Source: Saturnia japonica (taxonomy: Eukaryota > Arthropoda > Insecta > Lepidoptera > Saturniidae). Taken from it: a DNA stretch of 64,000 nucleotides. This document shows, in pieces, positions 13,201 to 28,200 of the stretch. A program made the translations under genes and the position numbers. The DNA lies in contig CM065318.1 in assembly GCA_033032175.1 (NCBI GenBank), positions 4,278,001 through 4,342,000 of the forward strand, in the 5' to 3' direction. The first letter of the stretch is position 1. Every line of letters begins with the position of its first letter. The notes under the pieces were generated by a model, which worked only from the letters and a program-made list of their open reading frames with translations, was not told the DNA's origin and made no database searches.

Positions 13201-16200
13201 ACTTACAAAAAAGTCTGGAGAGTATATATATATCTTCTAAGGAACGCCTACAATAAGCACTTTTATCTTTAAAATAGCCGGGTGCGGGGGAGCAAAATTC
13301 GTGCGGGCATTCTGTAGTCCACGTGAGCGAAGCCACGGGCACAGCTAGTTATTAATATAAATGCCCGTTGCTAGTTCAGTGCGTCATTTAGATTCGGACT
13401 GGGATTTATTTGAACCCATACAAGGACTCTTGATAGACATGTAATTCAATTTTCTATTTCATTTGTTTTTACGAGCAACGTTTCAAGAATTTGCAAATAA
13501 ATATATTATGTTTCATCAATGGCTTTGTAAATTTCTTTAGAAAATGTAAGAAAACTCATACGCTTACTTGAACAATAAACTCGTAAAACTTATTTCATTT
13601 TTTTTTATTAAACAAAAAGAAAACGCTTTAATCTTTTAAATATATCACTTTCGTATGTTGATTTTACTGTAGTAGTAATTATAATTTTATTTATGTTATA
13701 CTAACTGAAAACGTTCAAATGTTTGTTATCTTTAAAGAGTTAAAATATTACAATAGACTCCACTAACTCTTCATTATTACGGATGCTGAAAATCTAAGTG
13801 ATCGAAGATTTCATTAGCGCTTTTACAAGTAAACAAAGCCGTTTACTTTATTACTCTGCTCTATTTAGTGTCCAATGAACTAGCCTCCTGTACTTCACAG
13901 CACTAGAGCTGCTGGACTACTGTTACCGCCAAGACGATGACCAGGCTCAACAGCTTTTGACATGCGAACTTCAAAACTGGTCCGGACAGACATGCCTCAG
14001 CCTGGCCGTGACAGCGAACCATCGCGCATTACTCGCTCACCCCTGCTCACAAATAATCCTCGCTGATTTATGGATGGGTGGACTTAGAACAAGAAAAAAC
14101 ACTAATCTGAAGGTATACATTAACATAATATTGAATTTAAAAAGTCTTCTTTATTCTTCTTCTTTATCGTTCACTTTTTTAACACACAGATTTATCATGA
14201 TAACAGAAGGAAGGGAGCACTTTGATTGTCTCAGTAGCTTGCAATACAAATGCCTAAGAGAATTATAAGAATACAGTACTTCCTTACTTCAGAAATCTGA
14301 TAGCACGTTTCTAGACGTCATTGGTGTTAGATAATAATGAACGTCTTTGATGTCTGTGTGTCGATGAGTCGCTTTGAATATTATCATTGGATTTCGCATG
14401 CAAACTATTCAAAGACGCCGATTATGTTAATTGTACACAGTTAAAACTATATTTAATTCGTGACTCATAGGCGTACACGTACATCATATTATTAATGGAA
14501 ATATCTATCTCACTTGCACGTAATCGGCGTCCAAGTAAATATGTATAGAGACCAGCATGTCGCTTCCTGAAGTGAGATAGTTACTGTCATGCGACCGTTT
14601 CCTTTGCAACATTGGCTTATCGTCATGTCAAGGTAATTCTGAGTCTGCTGTGTCCGCTGTACATTGTGAGGCTGGAGTTCAAGTCGAAGGAGGAACTTCA
14701 ACTGATGCCGCAGACAGAAGAAGAGCACCTCGAGAATGAGAGCATCGAAGACGACAGGAGTACCAAGGATCCGAATGACGCTGAGGTAATTTATGTTTAG
14801 TTGCTTACCATCTCTGCTTGTATTGTTCATTTTGTACGATCTCACTGATGGCACATACAAAAGTATCAACATAGCACTTATTGTATCATATATTATTTGT
14901 TGTACAAATAATGGGATTGAGAAGTAAGTTGTTGCCGTTTGTTTAAAAAATTTTCACTTAAAAATTTAGTTATAAAAGTTATGAAATTTTATCTTAAATC
15001 TCAGTAAAGCTATAATTTCTAAGCTCAAAATTCTGAGTAACGCTTATTATAGCTACAATGTTTGCTAACTCTCATTAAAAAAACACAGTTTTACCATGAC
15101 CTACGTTTTGAATACGGCAATGAAGTATTTCTCGATCCAATAATTAAAAAAATTCAGAAAATATTCCTGATCTGCGTCATCGAAAATTACAATAATATAT
15201 TTTCTAATATATTACATAGAACTATTGTAGAAACGAATAAGGTTAATGGAATAGGATTATATATAATAGGAAAAATGTTATGTAAACTTTGTATATTATA
15301 TACATAGGTTGGAGTTGTCAAAAGGCGTACACTTTCTATCAAGAAGATAATACCTCCGGGACAACAAACTAAAAATAAGGTAGACACGCCCGTCGCCTTA
15401 CCTGTTGCCATGAAATTATATAGTATATACTAGGAGAATACGATCGCATGACACTCGGCTACGGCAGATACGCTTCTATCATGAATCACTTCAAACAAAA
15501 CATTACATTCACAATAACTTACTTTCATCGCGCATTGGGCGACAGTTGGTTCTTCAAAACTGTAATAGTAAGGAAAGAGATTTCTGTAAGTTTAAAACTG
15601 ATTCAAAAAGTTAAAGTTCGCATGAGTTATAGAATGAAACGTGATTTTCCGTGAAATCCCTGGTTGTCGAAAGGTTTAGAATACCAGTGGCATATACGCT
15701 CGGTCGCTCTTAGTTACGAGTATGTACCACATATACCGTATATTTAGAATCTGCGTATGTTAACTAATTTGAATTAACACTAGCTGTTGACGATGTAGAA
15801 AATGGAAAATTTATTCTAGCTACTTATAAATCATATACATTTCGGTGTAACTATCGAAACCATACTATTGATCGAATGTTCGTACTATTGACTATAACTA
15901 CTATACCCGTGATATTGACAGGACGATTTTAAGAAGCTGATGACCATTGTCTAGCGAATTTTTATAAAGGGCAGCCAACCACTATAATTTTTAAATTTCG
16001 ATCATTCATTAGAAATAAACAATTACATCTTTAGAACTGAGACGTCCAAACTTATTTCACCTGCACGTGAATAACAATAGCGGGATGGTACTTGGTAGGG
16101 TTTTTGTTGGACTGGGTTGTGACCACCATGCACGTCGTGAAAATTCTGTCATAGTGACTCGCTTTTACGTATCATGTTTCGGGATCAGCCTGTGCATATC

Positions 16201-19200
16201 CAGTTAAATGTATGCAGGCTGGCATGACAGTGGCGACCGTTGAAGGAGCACGATCCTATATCTAATCCAATCCATCCAATACCTATATACTTAAATAAAT
16301 AATTTGATACAATTAATGGCATTCCATGGAAGTCATTTATTTAATAACTTTATTTATCCCTGCTTATAATTTTATATATAATTGATTACATATGTAGCTA
16401 TATGATGAAATAGTATGATATGTATAATATAATAAGGCCCTTGCACTTAAATTAATAGAGTAATATAAAAACAACTTGCATATAAAATAAAAAGAAAGTG
16501 TGTTTATACAAGACAATTTTTAACAATAAAGAAACCCAACTTCAATGTTTTTTTAGTAGTTCACTGGTTATTTTTAGAAGTTCACTGGTTATCTTCGAAG
16601 TTGAAGGTCCAATACCAACTAAAAAAGAATCATCCAAATCGGTTTATATAAACAAAGATTTTACGGTTGAAGAACACCCATTAAAAATATACATTCGAAT
16701 TCATAACCTCCATTTTTTTTTTAAATCGGTTAAAAAGTAAATAAATTTGACACATGTTCCAAATTGAGGTTATTTTTAAGTATTACCCATAGACCATTTC
16801 CATTTCTTTATTTTCTCGATGACAGCTCCTGTGAAAATTGAACGAGCGTCTTTTTTACATTGTGTATGCATTATTTTATAAAAATATGACGTTTACACAC
16901 ATACAAGGTTATACCAGAGTCGGAGAAACTGATAGGGATGGAGCTATATCGATAAACGTAACTCGAAAACAGACCCTATATTTTTTTACAAAATGTAAGA
17001 AACTAAACTACTGCCGGATACTTTTGTACAAATTTATTAACTAATATTATTTTTCATTACAAGATGTTACACGTATTAATTCTTGATTGATAATGCCAAC
17101 TTCTTCAAAATTTTCGAAGCTGTTGTAAAATAAGTAGGTATAGGTGGGGGTACTCGACAATGAAACGAAATAATTATAACGACAGGTAATCTTTATTTAT
17201 TTATTTTAATCAAAATCTGATGAATCGTCACTGTCGTAAATATATGCGATCGATATCATTACTTATTTGGTCACAACACTACAACTATCAAATTAGAACT
17301 GTCATCGAGAAAATAAAGAAATGGAAATAGTATAGAATTCATAATTAGAATGTGTCGATGGCATTTATAATTAAAATATAATAGGTTATTAGGTTATTAC
17401 TAATATATTAATAATCATGAAAAATCAACTATCGTTCAAATTATGCCCTGCGCGACATTTTATTCTCTGTATAATTAATTTTTCTATTGGAAATTTTTAA
17501 GTATTGTAATCAACTGTTCATATAAATTACTTACTGCAACGTCAATTATACTATGCTTTTACTGGTCATACTTGTTAGCGTTTAATTAAAATTTCCATTA
17601 ACTGCTAATAATACTTGGTACTTGGTTTATAATATATTTTGATTTTCGCTTTAATAGATTATTTAGTAAGTGTTATTTAGATGTCTTATAATAATAACCG
17701 TTACTTTCTAGAACGCAAACCCCAATAAATATCATATTCTTCTTATTGGTTCCATTTCTTCTTTCTGACAAAATATATTTTTTACCTTAGTTAAACAGAT
17801 CCCTATATCTATTATTAATCATCTTTTACGTAATCCTTGTATGTGTATTAATTACCCTTTGATACATATATTTTTATTTATTTGTAAATATAAAGATATT
17901 TGAATTCTTATATGTAATTATTTTTATAATATTAGCGATACGTTTATTTATTACATAAATTCGCAGATTTCATTACGGTTTTAAAATTTACTATACAGAA
18001 TTCCACGAAAGATCTTAAATCACTTACTGAATAATCTATTTAACCTTTGGCAATAAAATAAACTCTACCTGTAGTACAGACTACATGACCTTTTATGTTG
18101 AATGACATGCATATTTTGTAAAGATATGATCTTTGTTTTATTTATTTTTTATATGATCATTAATCTAGTAAAATAGACGTAAACGAAAAGATATTTAATG
18201 AAACAAGTACGTTTGTAATTTCAAAGTTTCACCTCCCGTCAGCCATAAAGTATAAAATTATTATATGAACTTATAAGAAAATTTTAATTAAAATTCTTAG
18301 GTATACACAAACCTGATACTAAAGTTTAAAAAACTTCTTACTTACTACGTAGTTACTATGAAGCTCAAGGCAAATGAACTGAGTTAATCAGAGAGCAATA
18401 TTATGTCGTTGAATAATTTAATCTGGTACTGGTTTTTTGGTATTATTATAAATAATGACAATTTAATTCAGGTTGATCTGTGTAAGTTTTATTCCTTCAA
18501 TTTTAACCCTTTATCCTAGGCTCTCTATAATCGTTGAGTATTATAAAATCTTTTGTGTTCGATAATTTATAATTTTAGTTCCTCTACAATCTTTCTGTTA
18601 TCTATACTAATATAATACAGTGTAAAAGTTTTTTTTGCTTGTTTGTTTAAACACGCTAATCTCTGGAACTATCAGTCGGATTCATAAAAATCTTTTTTCC
18701 TATGATAACCAGACTCACGAGGAATACAGTTCCCAGCTAGGCTTCAATATTGATTTTTGTTATGTAAGTTGGAAGTCGAAACCCTTGCGAACTGCTTTAT
18801 CCGCGTGCGCTGGCTTAGTGGTAAATATAATGTTCTATTGGCCATTAGTATGTCTAAAATAAATATCAGCGCTAGCATATATCTATCTCTTATACATAAG
18901 CTACAATAAGGAATTTTGCTATATTATTGAAGATTAAAAATAAATTTATGGGCATTATTTTTAAGCATGGCATAATAATCATTACGACCAAAAGTAACTT
19001 CATCATAAAGACAATTTAATGAAGATAAACTTCGTCTTTTACAGCATGTTATTTGGACGCATAGTTTGAGAGATAATACAAAATTAAAATAATTCAACAC
19101 TCGGCTCGGGTCTATGTCTATAGTAGTAGTGGCGCTAACGAGTTCTACGATGCCGCGATGTAACCATCTGGCCGCCCTATAAAAATATTGTCTATACTGA

Positions 19201-22200
19201 AGTAATATAAATCTTCAATCAGTAATTTCTTATAAATTATATACGGGTGAAACCACGGAGCACAGCTAGTATAATACAACTATGATCGTAGTTGATAAAA
19301 ATAATACTAAAATAAAAGGATAAAAAATCAAAAATACACCCTTCACGAAACAAAGTGTTCGTACTTTGTCTTTAGTAATCTTTGTTTTACGATTCAATAC
19401 ACTATTTGAGCTTCTTTGAGTAACGATTTTTATTACTGTCTATTATTTATTTATATGGTTTTCAGTAAACGTTTTTCAGTAAAAATATATTTATTCGTCG
19501 ATAGTGAAAAATAAAAATTACTTTGCCTTTGATAATTCTCTGAAATTTACATCGAAGTATTTAATCCAAATGTATTGTATTCAAGCTCTATATTGACTTG
19601 CTTTAAACGTCTTTAGTACAATACAAGAATGTTATTGCTTGTTGTCATGCGTTATATGTCTTAAAGTATATAGTAATACTAACAATTACCTCTTTATTTC
19701 AAAGTCTATATATAAATCATATCTATCTAATTTCTTTAAAATCTTCGCTAAATACTAGACTTCTTAAATCGTATATCGTATTTTGGTATGCAATACCGTG
19801 AATGTAAATAAATGAAATATCGACTATTGACTTTGTATAAATCAATTGTTGTTTTATGGATGAACTGTAATATGTATATAATATATATAATATGAATTTT
19901 TGATAATTTCAATATTCTCGGTATTGGATACCGTATTTTTGTCACGGTGTGAACATATCATTGTAATGTTTATACCGTTTTGTCTGGACTCAAGCAGGCG
20001 TTGATTGGCTCAGGGGCCGAATGCGAAACTCGGGTCGATCAGAACGGGAAAGTCGGTAAAGTTGGGTGGGAGCCCTCGTACAGAGAGTTGCCGGAGCATC
20101 ACGCCCCGGAGATGAAAAGGATGAGGCCGCTGCGACTGAGGAAAAAAATCTATGAGTTTTTCACAGCGCCTATCACGAAATTTTGGGCTGATTCAGTGAG
20201 TACACTATTATGCGCCGATTTTTAACTCCTCAGATAAATGTGTAATAACTACCAAACGAATTTGTGTAAATATTATATGACTGTCAAAAGAACGAGTAAA
20301 GGATAGTCTATCTCGGACGATTGAAAAATGTTTTTTTTTTTAATATTTGTCGCACACTCTCTCTAAACACCATATCTTTGTTTATTTGAGGATCGAATAA
20401 TCGGCTATAAATGTAATTAATATTACTATTAATACGTAGCATCTCTTTGTCTATCTGTCCGTTAGTAAATATGTTTTTAAGAATCATTTGATTGATTGCT
20501 GCCAGTGTGTTTTTGCTGCATAATGCTGTTTTTATTAATCCATTATTGTGAATAAGCCTCTCTGTATTATTCTCAGTCTACTGTCACTGATCCCTTTTTC
20601 TGTATACCATTAAAAATGGAACAGTAAGTTAATTGACAGTTAAAGGCACGTAAGTTCTTTACGTTATGATTGTATTTGAACTGTGGGTAATGTACTTACC
20701 ATCAGAAAAAGTACGGTTATTTTACCATGATAAAAAAAATACTGTAAAATATATATCTATTTAATTAAATACATTTTTATTTTTGATTATACTTTAATTT
20801 TACTTATCATGTCCAATCACCTGTAACAGTCAATGACAACTGCTCCGAGCTGTCCTTTTACAAACGCGCTTTAGGGAAGATTAGAGTACTTTATTTTAAC
20901 TGAACAACCTCTGGCCCGATATCGTTAAAGCGGATTAATACAAATGAATTTAAACAATGTTATCTATGTGAATTTATTTTTTACTTTCCCTTTGTTTCCC
21001 CCGCTTCAAAGGACATCCAACGGTCCAATTATTTTCTTTTGTGAATCACGATGCCGCGCTGTGCTAACGTGTCAAATTACTTTTTATTGATGCCGTTGTG
21101 ATTTTGTTATTGTTAACTGTGAACTGTGAACAAAGCTGAGAAACTTTATAGGCAGACCAGCTTATAACCAGTAGCTTCACTTGCATAAAATTCATATTTA
21201 AGTAAATATCTCGTTCCTCGATTTTAGCCTTTTATAGATTTATTTTTCACAATAGCGCTTGTCACCAAGTCACAAATTCTCATGTCTCTAACTTCGAAAC
21301 TGGTTAATCTACTATTTATATTTGTTTCTTCATTACTGTTGAGAATCGATTTTCAAGAGAAACTTCTTTATCACGCCAGTACATACGTAACAAAAGTATC
21401 CTACCCAATACTGTAGTTTTAGTAATCACAACTCAGGCGTTAATCTGCCTTCCGTTACATTTGTAGGTCTTTTATCTATATATGCATTTATATGTCATAG
21501 TAATGCAGAAATATATATAATTAATATTTTAGTGACTTTAGCTTTCATACTTTGCTCAAATTCTACTGATAATTTTTACAACTTTTTGCTGTCGTAAAAT
21601 GCTTACGAACATTACAATTTCCATGTGTTGATTGCCCATTGTTATGGCTTGCAAAATATATGCGTTCGGAATCGTGAGCAAACTCTAAAACTCCAATATT
21701 GTAACTTATGCATATATACAGTACATTTACATAATGAGTTTTCAAAAGAAATAGCAGTTTTAATATGTTCTTATTTCTTTATATTGTATGACAAATATGA
21801 CATGTATTTTGTAGTAACGCAATATCGCCCTTAATTGTTCATCAAACTTTGATGATGAAAAATAAATAAAATTAAAGTATTCCTGAAACACGTGATTTAA
21901 TAAATATATATTTAACTAATATATAGGAGACGTCATGATTTTTACAATTTGTTTAACAATAATAACAGCTCTGTTAGATTGTTTACATCATATATTATAT
22001 ATAAATAGTCACACAGGTCAGCTAGATATCTAGGTATATACTAATTATACAATACGCCAGTATAATGAATGTATTCAAAAATCCATAGCATAAGTGAAAA
22101 AAACAAAATCTAATTTAATTAATTGAAATTTATTTACTTATCTCAACCCTTTCATCTTAATGTCACAAAACAAAACAATATCATATAAATGAGATGTAAC

Positions 22201-25200
22201 AGGGATGTGTTAAACCAGCGCAAGGTTCCATCGTTTTCACAATATAAAACCGTTGCCTTTGTTGTGGTAATTAACAGGGTCTTCTTTTGTCACAAAAGAA
22301 GCATGTGAATTCAAATTTTATTGTTTTGTAATTTTACTTTTCAAGTACTGATTGAAATTGTACTAGCTGGCCCGGCAGATGTTATTCCGCTCGTTCCAAT
22401 AGTCATAACTCGACCAAAGCGCCATCTATTCCGTTTTCCCCTGAAAACTTTTCTAGGACCTTATCGAATAAAACAAAAAAAGAACTACGCATAACCATCG
22501 TTGTAATCGTGCGTTATAGTCTCGAGTACATACAAAATTTAGAATTGGAAAGCAATTTTAGTTTTTTTTTTTAATTTCTGTAACTTTTCTAATAAATCAA
22601 TCTAACCGTACCAAAATGATGCTTTTAACAACGAACGGCATTTAATTTTTATTTATACATATAAGTAGATATAAATCTTTAATTATTGATCTTAGTAATA
22701 AAACTACATATATTAAATGTATTCTTTTAAATTCCAACTTCTGAGATAATCAACTGTATGATTCTTATAATATCAGCTATGTTTAGTTTTAATATTAATC
22801 TTTTCTTCTTTCAGATAGCCTACATATTGTTCTTACTTATGTTTACGTACACAGTATTAGTCAAAATGGATCCAACGCCATCTTTGCCCGAGATATATTC
22901 TATTTGTTATATATTGACGTTTTTGTGCGAGAAAATAAGAGAAATTATTACGTCCGAACCTGTTGCTATTAGGTGAGTGTTGAAGTTGTTATAACGAAAT
23001 ATTCTTTATTGTTTTTTTTTTTTTTTTTTTCAAATAACTATTGGGAATCAATATCAGTATTTGTTGTTTTGTTTAAATATTTGATTATATCAACGACGGA
23101 TAGGCTAATTGACACTGAATTGGCATTTAACAAACATTACACGTTAGTTAGTTTTCCTACTGTGGATATTATCTAATAGATACATTACATACATACATAG
23201 TTTTTGTTATGTTAAAAAACACAAAAAAATAGCTCTTCATTAAATTTATAATTTTATCTTGTGTAAATATTTCTATACTGTTATGTGATTTTTGTATATA
23301 TTTATCGTAATAACAATAGATACTTATAATGGCCCAATTTAAAAAGAAATAATTTGAATCAAATTTCTTTTTTCTTTTTCTTCTCAACCTCCATAGATTT
23401 CTCTTCATGTTGTGAAGTGAAATTTACCTTAGTGTTTTACGACCAGCCTGATATCAACCACGGATAAGAAACAGGATAAATGCAAGATGGATGTAACTAC
23501 AACAGGTTTCCTGGAATCATAATTATTATTATATTATTCCTGGAATTATTTATACCCTAAAACCCAAGAAAAAGTTCCTTAAGACTTGTCATAATGTATG
23601 GATCTGAATCCGGGGCAATGAAAGTGTCAGATGAAAGTAGATTGCAAGTGGTAAAGATGCAAATGGATAAGATTAGGAATTATTATATCAGAAGAAGTAT
23701 GCAGATATCACTAATGACAAAGAAGCTAAGGAGTAATAGGTTAGCGTGGTATGAATATGTCATGGAGGAGAGGTGAAAGTTAGGTAAGGCATAGAGAAAT
23801 TCCTTTGGAGATTTTCATTCTATTGGATTGAAATGCTTCCACCCTACAGAGGATCGCAGCCAAATAACCTTATTTTATGTTCCTGCGGCGAGTACTGTTT
23901 CAAGTGCTCTTTGAGGTAAGGGGATGTTATAAATGATATTCCATATTTATTAGATTTATGCACTTTATTATTCTCAGATACATCGTTTACAATTACATAT
24001 CCATCACACGTAACAACCATAGAGAGAGAGGGGTGAGTCACCACAGACAATCTAATTGTTGCCAGCTCATAGACTTCATAAACTATATTTTATCATACAA
24101 CATCCCCCTTTTTCCATACAATAAAATAAACAAAATATTTTAAAGTTTTTCATAATACAAACTCTTTTACTTTTAATTAAGTTGTACCTACATAAACTAA
24201 TTATTATTATTTTTTTAATAATCATAAAAATATCTTGGTTTCTTTACTACTCGACCAGATCTTGTTACATATCCACTTACACAACTATTATTATTATTAA
24301 ACAAACTACTTTCAACATTTAGATTTTTCTCAATGACCTCAGGCTCATTATTTGACTCATCATTATAATCAACACTATTCCATGTATTATATTCTCCTCC
24401 TTTTATCAACATTTTTCTATTTCTAGTTATAATTTCACCTTTATCATTTAATATTTTATAAGATCTAGAACCTACTGCTTTCCCTATAACGACACCACTC
24501 TTATGCGGTTTACGATTATTTTCATTTTGTATTTTAACAAACTCTCCCCGTTTTAATTCTTTCAAATTTCTATAGCTTTTATTATAATATTTTTTCTGAT
24601 TCTCCTGTCTTTCAAGTAATTCTTTTCTATAATTTTGACTACACTTTTTTTTAACATTAAAGTTAATATTGGGCAAAATACTTTTCACATTTCTATTAAA
24701 CAATAATTCTGATGGAGTTTTTCCTTCATTTGACACTGGTGTATTTCTATATAACAGTAAACCTAATTGTATATCCCTATTATCATGAATTAATTTCTTT
24801 AAAACTCTTTTAACAGTTTGTATGTATCTTTCAGCTAAGCCATTACCCTGGTGATGCTTAGGACTTATTACTTTATGTTCAATATTCCATTCTTTTACAA
24901 ATTCTTTAAAATAATATCCTGTAAATTGAGTTCCTGAGTCAGTATATAACATTTTAGGAATACCATGCCTAGAAAATATTTCTTTCAAATTACTAATAGT
25001 ATATTTAGTTGACAAATCTTTCAATTCTTGTACTTCAACAAACTTGCTATATGAATCTACGGTAAGAATATATGGTTTTCCAAACAAAAAAAATATATCT
25101 GAAGCTAAAATCTCCCACGGACCTTCTGCAATTTCCTTACTTATCATTGGCTCTTTCATTTCACTAATTGCTTTCACCCTATCTATATCTACTTGTAAGC

Positions 25201-28200
25201 CTTCTCTTGTCAGAACATGACCTAAATACTTTACTTCTTTCTGTTTAAATTTACATTTATTTTTATTAAATTGAATACCATATTCCCTTGCTCTTTGTAA
25301 TACTTTTTTCATTGTTTTATCATGCCCAGTCTCAGATTTATTATAAATCAGTATATCGTCTAAATATATTTCAACTCCATTGATGTCTCTGAATATATTA
25401 CTGAAAACTCTATGAAAAATTTCTGGACTACTACACAAACCAAAAGGTAACCTATTATAATAATATCTTTTTTTTTTTTTTTTTTTTTTTAACGTGGAGA
25501 AACCCATCATGGGTACACACCCGCCCGGGGGGACGAGTGGTTATGTGAGACTCCTACTCACTAAAACTCCACGGTGTACCATCCGCCGCCATAGTAGGGC
25601 GACGCGGGCACTGCGCTGGCATACAGCCGCGCCGCCCCGGCGGCCGGCCCAGCTGAACCGGGCCCCGGCCTAATAGGAGACGGCTCAGTACACCCTAGCC
25701 GTCTCCTCCGTCCGCCGAGCCTGTGCAATGAGAAGACGGGCCCCCCGACCCGTCTCCTCTGGCTCGGCTAGGGTGGCGGGAGTTGGCGAATGAATCGCCT
25801 CCTCCTGCCACCCGTTCTTCTTTGTCGGAGAGGGCCGCTCAGGGGATCCCCTTCACGAACCCTCTCCGCGGCCTCCTTCTGCGATATGACGACCTCGCAG
25901 AAGGAGGCCATTGCCGTCCATGCCCTCTCGCTGTCGAGCATGGCTCTCACCACACTCGGCAGCGAGAGGTCCTCTCCAACGACTGCGGCCAGAGTGCGGC
26001 GCTGCTCCTCCCACGCAGCACACTCACCAAGAGTGTGCTGCGCCGTATCCTCTGCAGCCCCGCACTCATGGCACACAGGCGAGGGCTCCCTCCTGGCTAT
26101 CTTGTGCAGGTACCATCCGAAGCATCCATGTCCGGACAGTACCTGCACAAGTCTAAACGTCAGGGAGCCCCGCTCCCTGGCGCACCACTCCCGGAGGACC
26201 GGGCGGACGGCGTCTATGGTATACCGTCCATAGCGCGCGTCCGCCAGGTCCTCCTCCCACTTCCTCAGAACAATCCCCCGGGCCTCACGCCGGACCCTAT
26301 CCACCTCCGTGGGAGCTGGAGGCTCCCCTAACTCTCTTCTCGCCGCCGTGAATTCATACACGGCGGCGAGCACCTCCGCCTCCAGCTCCCACGGCGGGGA
26401 GCCGGCAAGGACCATGGCCGCCCCCGCGGACACCGATCGGTACCCGCGGATGACCCTCAGCGCCACGACACGCTGCGTAGCACGCAACACGCGTCTGTTC
26501 GTGGCGCTAAGGGCATCCGACCAGATCGGTGCCCCGTAGACGGCCATGCTCCTCACCACTCCGGCAAACAAGCGGCGACAGCTCGCGCCCGGCCCCCCCG
26601 AGTTCGGAAGAAGCCGGCCGAGAGCCGCCGCCGCTCCCACTATCCGCGGTTCGAGTCCCTTAAAGTGGGACTCGAACCGCCACCGTCCGTCCAGGATGAG
26701 GCCCAGATATTTCATCTGGGCCCCAACCCGGACCCTCACCCCCTCCACATTAATGTGGGCCCCAGGAGGCGGCCCACACCGAGGCCCATGAAAGAGTATG
26801 GCCTCAGTCTTCTCGGCCGCCAACCTGAGGCCCAACGCCTTTATGCGCCCGACCACGAGGGCAGTGCCCTCTGTGGCCAGGCGCGCCACCTCTTCAAATG
26901 TCCCCCCCTGGGCCACGACTAGGGTGTCGTCCGCGTAGCATAGCACGCGAATCCCCGAAGGGAGCGCTACGCGGAGCACCCAGTCGTAGCCCATGTTCCA
27001 CAGGAGCGGCCCCAACACCGACCCCTGTGGAACACCGCACCCCACGTGCCGCCGAACCACACTGCCCCTCCCGTCTACGAAGGCGACCTCCCTCCCCTGG
27101 AGGTAGTCCCCCAACAGCCGCCGCAGGTACGAGGGTACTCCGAAAAACCGGAGCGCCTCCCGTATAACACCATGCGGCAGACTGTTGAAGGCGTTGGCGA
27201 TGTCTATCGACACCGCCAACAACCTGCCTCCCCCCGCAGTCGCCTCCGCAGACCACGCCTTCAGGGTGGAGAGGGCGTCCAGCGTCGAACGCCCTCTCCG
27301 GAATCCGAATTGCCGGTCCGAAAGTACCGGCCCAACTTCCGCCATGTGCTGGACGACACGAGATGCCAGAATACGCTCCAGCATCTTCCCCGTGTCGTCC
27401 AGCAGCACCAGGGGCCGGTACGAGGACGGGCAGTCCGGGGGGCGACCCTCCTTCCCCAGAAGGCAGAGTCGCCCCATCTTCCAGAGCTTCGGGAACCGTC
27501 CAGCCGACAAACATCGGTTGAACAGCTCCCGAAGCTCTACCCCCATGTGGTTCAGCGCCACACCTAACACCCGGCCCGGAACTCCGTCCGGGCCAGGTGC
27601 CCTCCGCTTCTTGCGGAGGCGCTGCACCACCCGCCCCATCTCATCATCGGTGACAGTATGGGGCGGTGCTAGCTCCTCCACAGTGAGGCCCCCATTAATC
27701 ATGAGAGGTGGTAGAAGCCCCGGAGGGTCGGGCAACAGTGTGGCCACGACCCTCGTTAGGACCCCCGGATCCATTGTTTCCGTTAAAGGGAGCGCCTGCC
27801 CCCGGAACTTTTTCCTTACCATCCGGTAAGGGCGCCCCCATGGATCCCGATCCAGGGTCCCAAGAAGCTCCTCCCATCTCTCGTCCTTTGCCCGGCCTAT
27901 GGCCGCCTGCAGGGAATTACGGCATTCCCTGTAGGCAGCAAGAAACCGGGCCTCCTCCCCAATCTGCCGAATTCGCCGCCGGCGGCAGCGTTGCAGCTGC
28001 CGCCTCGCCGCGGAGCAGGCCACCCGGAGATCGGCAATCTCTGGGGACCACCAATACACCGCCCGCCTGTTTTGCGGACGGTTGTTGCCCCGCGGCATCG
28101 ACGCGTCGCAAACCGCCGTAAGGGCCCTACGGAAGCGGTCTGCGACCGCGTCGATATCTTCAGCTGCTGGAGCTGGCCCTCGCCAGCTCTGGACAATGGC

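Larger units (their letters stand above)
14786..19994 (+). other. TRPM intron, 5.2 kb
   Basis: Holds an interspersed repeat at about 16490-16745, a TIR MITE at 16790-17334 and a Helitron-like element at 18601-19270 (listed separately). The intervals 14786-16489, 17335-18600 and 19271-19994 are AT-rich and show no supported gene. Confidence 0.7.
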
